Both the position numbers and the translations under genes were made by a program. A stretch of DNA of 64,000 nucleotides from JAOUJD01 sp963841815 (GTDB lineage Bacteria; Pseudomonadota; Gammaproteobacteria; Burkholderiales; Burkholderiaceae_F): positions 1-64,000 of the forward strand of contig CAWJEE010000013.1 in NCBI GenBank assembly GCA_963841815.1. The letters run 5' to 3'. Each line of letters opens with the position of its first letter. Position 1 is the stretch's first letter. Below the pieces are notes generated by a model, which saw only the letters and a list, made by a program, of their open reading frames with translations, was not told where the DNA came from and searched no databases. This document shows, piece after piece, positions 61,523 to 64,000 of this stretch.

Positions 61523-63390
61523 TCAGGCTTTCTCTTTGACGTAGCGACCGGGCGCTGGCTCGATCACCTTGTATTTCGCGCTGCCGTACTGCCTCGGCGC
61601 GGGCTTCATCGGTCCGCCGAACTTCGACAGCCACTTGCTCCAGTCGGTCCACCAGCTGCCGGGATGCTCGGTCGCGTCGTGCAGCCACGCTTCGGAGTTC
61701 GCGGGCAGCTTGTCGTCGCCACCGGTCCAGAAGCTGCGCTTGTTCTTCGACGGCGGGTTGATGCTGCCCGCGATGTGGCCGCTCGCGCCGAGCACGTAGC
61801 GCACGCCGCCGGCCTTGCCGCCGCCGGGCATCAGGCGCGCCGACGCGTAGGCCGCCTTCCACGGCACGATGTGGTCCTCGCGCGCCGCGAACACGTAGGT
61901 CGGCACCTTGATCCGGTTCAGGTCGACCGGCTGGCCGCAGCACGTGAGCTTGTTCGGCACGCGCAGGTTGTTCTCGAGGTACATGTTCCGCAGGTACCAG
62001 GTGTACATCGGTCCCGGCAGGTTGGTGCTGTCGCCGTTCCAGTACAGCAGGTCGAACACCGGCGGCTGCTTGCCCTCCAGGTAGTTGTTGACGACGTAGT
62101 TCCAGATCAGGTCGTTCGGGCGCAGGCTGTTGAACGTGATCGCCAGCTCGCGGCCCGGCATCAGCCCGCCCTTCGCGAGCTGCTGCTCGCGCCTGTGCAC
62201 CTGCTGCTCGTCGATGAAGACGTCGAGCAGGCCGGTGTCCTCGAAGTCGAGCAGCGCGGTCATCAGCGTCACGCTCGCGACCGGCTGCTCTCCGCGTGCG
62301 TACATCACGGCGAGCGCGTTCGCGATGATCGTGCCGCCGACGCAGAAGCCGAGGATGTTGATCTGCTTCTCGCCGCTGATCTCCTGGACCACGTGGATCG
62401 CGCGGATCGCGCCTTCCTCGAGATAGTCGTCCCACGTGACCTTCGCCTCGGAAGGCTGCGGGTTCTTCCACGACACCACGAACACCGTGTTGCCCTGCTC
62501 CGCCGCGTAGCGGATGAACGAGTTCTCGGGCTGCAGGTCGAGGATGTAGTACTTGTTGATGCAGGGCGGAACGAGCAGGAAGCGGACGCGAAAAGACCTT
62601 GGGCGTCAGCGGCTTGTACTGGATCAGCTGGAACAGCTGGTTCTCGTAGACGATCGCGCCCTCGCTGGTCGCCACGTTGCGGCCGACCTCGAACGCCGTC
62701 TCGTCCGTCTGCGAGATCTTGCCGCGCTGCAGATCGCCCAGCAGGTTCCCGAGGCCGGCCTTCAGGCTCTCGCCGCCGGTCTCGAGCAGCGTCTGCTGCG
62801 CCTTCGGGTTGGTCGCCAGGAAGTTCGAGGGCGAGGACGCCTCGACCCACTGCTGCACGGCGAACTTGACGCGCTTCTTGGTCTTGCGATCCATCTCGAC
62901 CGCGTCGGCCATCTTGTTCAGGAACTCGGCGTTGAGCAGGTACGCGCGCGCATACAGCGACGCGAGCGAATTCTTCTGCCACGCCGGGTCGGAGAAACGC
63001 GGGTCCTTGATCGGCTCGCTCGCCTTGTCGGGATGCTCGAAGAACGACGTCCACATCGAGCCCACGCGCTGCAGGTAGTCCTGCTGCAGGTCGAGCAGGC
63101 GCTGCGGCGACAGCGGCATCATCGAGTTCGCGGCGCTCTCGCCCGACGGCGCGAGCCAGGGCAGCGGAAACGCGAACGGCTCCGAACCGTCGTGCGCCTT
63201 CGCCGCGGCCTCGCGCCGTGCGTGGACCGGTCGGTCGGCCGCCCGCCCGCACGTCGACGCGCGCCGCGGCAGCCGCCCGGGTCGGGGCCTCCGCGGATCG
63301 CGCGGCCGTCCTGGGTTTCGCGCGACGCGCCGCGGGCGCGGCTGCCTTGCGGGATCGGGGGGATCGACCCGCCGTCTTGCGTGTTGCCAT
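61523..63390 (-). CDS. phaC: Class I PHA synthase PhaC with basic N-terminal extension (two frame breaks)
   Basis: Polymerises (R)-3-hydroxyacyl-CoA on the granule surface. About 622 codons. Core marks: 'VPPCINKYYILDLQPENSFI', lipase-like box with nucleophile Cys 'ILGFCVGGTIIANALAV', catalytic Asp in 'VFAAREDHIVPW', His in 'VLGASGHIAGSINPPSKNKR', and the C-terminus 'KVIEPAPGRYVKEKA'. The start is ATG 63390, because GGAGGT abuts ATG 63396 but is spaced 6 bases from 63390. The first 50 residues are Arg/Lys/Ala-rich. Breaks near 63230 and 62590; length 3n+2. Confidence 0.95.
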
Positions 63391-63514
63391 CTCCATACCT
63401 CCGTGGGTGTCCCGCTCGTCAGCGCTGGCGCGACTGTCGCCCGATTCTCCGCGGCCGGGCGCTGGGGGTCAAACCGGGTTTCCGCTCGTTGATGCGAGTC
63501 ATGGCCGCGTCACG

Positions 63515-64000
63515 TCACGCGGGATCGATCCAGACGAGCGCTGCATGGCGCCCGGTCACGCGGTCGCGTCGAAAGCTGTAGAAGCGCTCCGGGTCGCTGT
63601 ATGTGCACTCCCTTCCCCCGTGCACCCGGGTAACGCCGACGTCCAGCAGCGCCTGGCGCCCCAGTGCGAAGAGATCCGCCATGTACTTGGCCCCCTGCGG
63701 CTGGAAGGCGTCCGCGGCCCCGGGTAGCGAGCCGGCCATGGCTTCGAGCACGTCCGGGCCGACCTCGAAGTGCGCCGGGCCGATCGCAGGCCCCAGGTAG
63801 GCGACCAGTTCCGCCTCGCGCGCGCCCAGTGCCGCGCGCATCGCGCGGACGGTGGCCTGGATGACGCCGGATGCCACGCCGCGCCAGCCGGCGTGCGCCA
63901 CGCCCACGCAGCGCCCGTCGACGTCGGCCAGCAGCACCGGCATGCAGTCCGCGACCATCACCGCCGCCACGACGCCCGGTGTCGTGGTGAACGCGGCGTC
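63515..64000 (-). CDS. pgeF: Purine nucleoside phosphorylase / multicopper-like YfiH (PgeF) protein, 5' part outside window
   Basis: Member of the YfiH/DUF152 family, first called polyphenol oxidase/laccase and now known to include purine nucleoside phosphorylase/adenosine deaminase activity. The visible 161 residues hold the metal-binding region: 'VMVADCMPVLLADVDGR' (Cys), 'VGVAHAGWRGVASGVI' (His), 'AYLGPAIGPAHFEVG' and 'ECTYSDPERFYSFRRDRVTG'. Roughly the first 100 residues lie beyond base 64000. Upstream of phaC on the same strand with a 124-bp gap. Confidence 0.92.
   Translation of the reverse strand, partial: DAAFTTTPGVVAAVMVADCMPVLLADVDGRCVGVAHAGWRGVASGVIQATVRAMRAALGAREAELVAYLGPAIGPAHFEVGPDVLEAMAGSLPGAADAFQPQGAKYMADLFALGRQALLDVGVTRVHGGRECTYSDPERFYSFRRDRVTGRHAALVWIDPA

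Overview
The window is about 64 kb of high-GC, gene-dense chromosome that reads as a betaproteobacterium, probably Burkholderiales. The evidence is the yciB-bolA-parvulin order, the tig-clpP-clpX-lon-hupB-ppiD block with embedded tRNAs, a class I polyhydroxyalkanoate (PHA) operon with PhaR and BktB, and the hopanoid-type squalene genes hpnCDE. I see no prophage, insertion sequence, CRISPR array or rRNA. The assignment rests on gene content and order, not on a marker tree.

Layout. 1-8.1 kb: septation protein YciB (cut by the window start), BolA, a secreted parvulin, malic enzyme MaeB and convergent PurL. 8.3-17.8 kb: an ATP-dependent 5-oxoprolinase divergent from a TRAP transporter (dctPQM), then a DadA-like D-amino acid dehydrogenase and the NAD(P)HX repair enzyme; the first three parts look like a 5-oxoproline/amino-acid uptake and catabolic module. 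17.8-20.3 kb: YbbA/LolD-like ATPase, TesA and MnmH. 20.3-29.1 kb, minus strand: protein quality control (Tig, ClpP, ClpX, Lon, HU, PpiD) with tRNA-Leu(TAG), tRNA-Val(TAC) and tRNA-Asp(GTC). 29.2-32.1 kb: hpnCDE (farnesyl diphosphate to squalene). 32.1-38.7 kb: radA, alr, lplT, family-4 uracil-DNA glycosylase, rimI, tsaB and a DUF3106 repeat protein. 38.9-46.9 kb: ompR-envZ, a 268-bp nested inverted-repeat element, ispF/ispD, mfd, serB. 46.9-52.0 kb: an M15-type peptidase, bktB, then phaR-rimO-gst-outer-membrane protein. 52.2-56.4 kb: an ABC importer operon riddled with frame breaks. 56.5-64 kb: a large DUF349 protein, then phaB, phaA, phaC and the 3' part of pgeF (cut by the window end).

PHA metabolism is spread over three places: phaC-phaA-phaB (59.5-63.4 kb), the regulator phaR (51.5 kb) and a second thiolase bktB (47.5 kb). 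MaeB can supply NADPH for PhaB.

A dominant property of this sequence is frame disruption. About half of the protein genes, including ones expected to be essential, are interrupted by frame changes while the protein sequence continues unchanged in another frame. In all eight genes with one visible break the start-to-stop length exceeds a multiple of three by exactly one base, which points to single-base insertion errors in the sequence rather than gene decay. Coordinates for such genes are given from the true start to the true stop, with break positions in the text. After this correction no gene-free stretch exceeds 300 bases; the longest is 40929-41203, filled by the inverted-repeat element.
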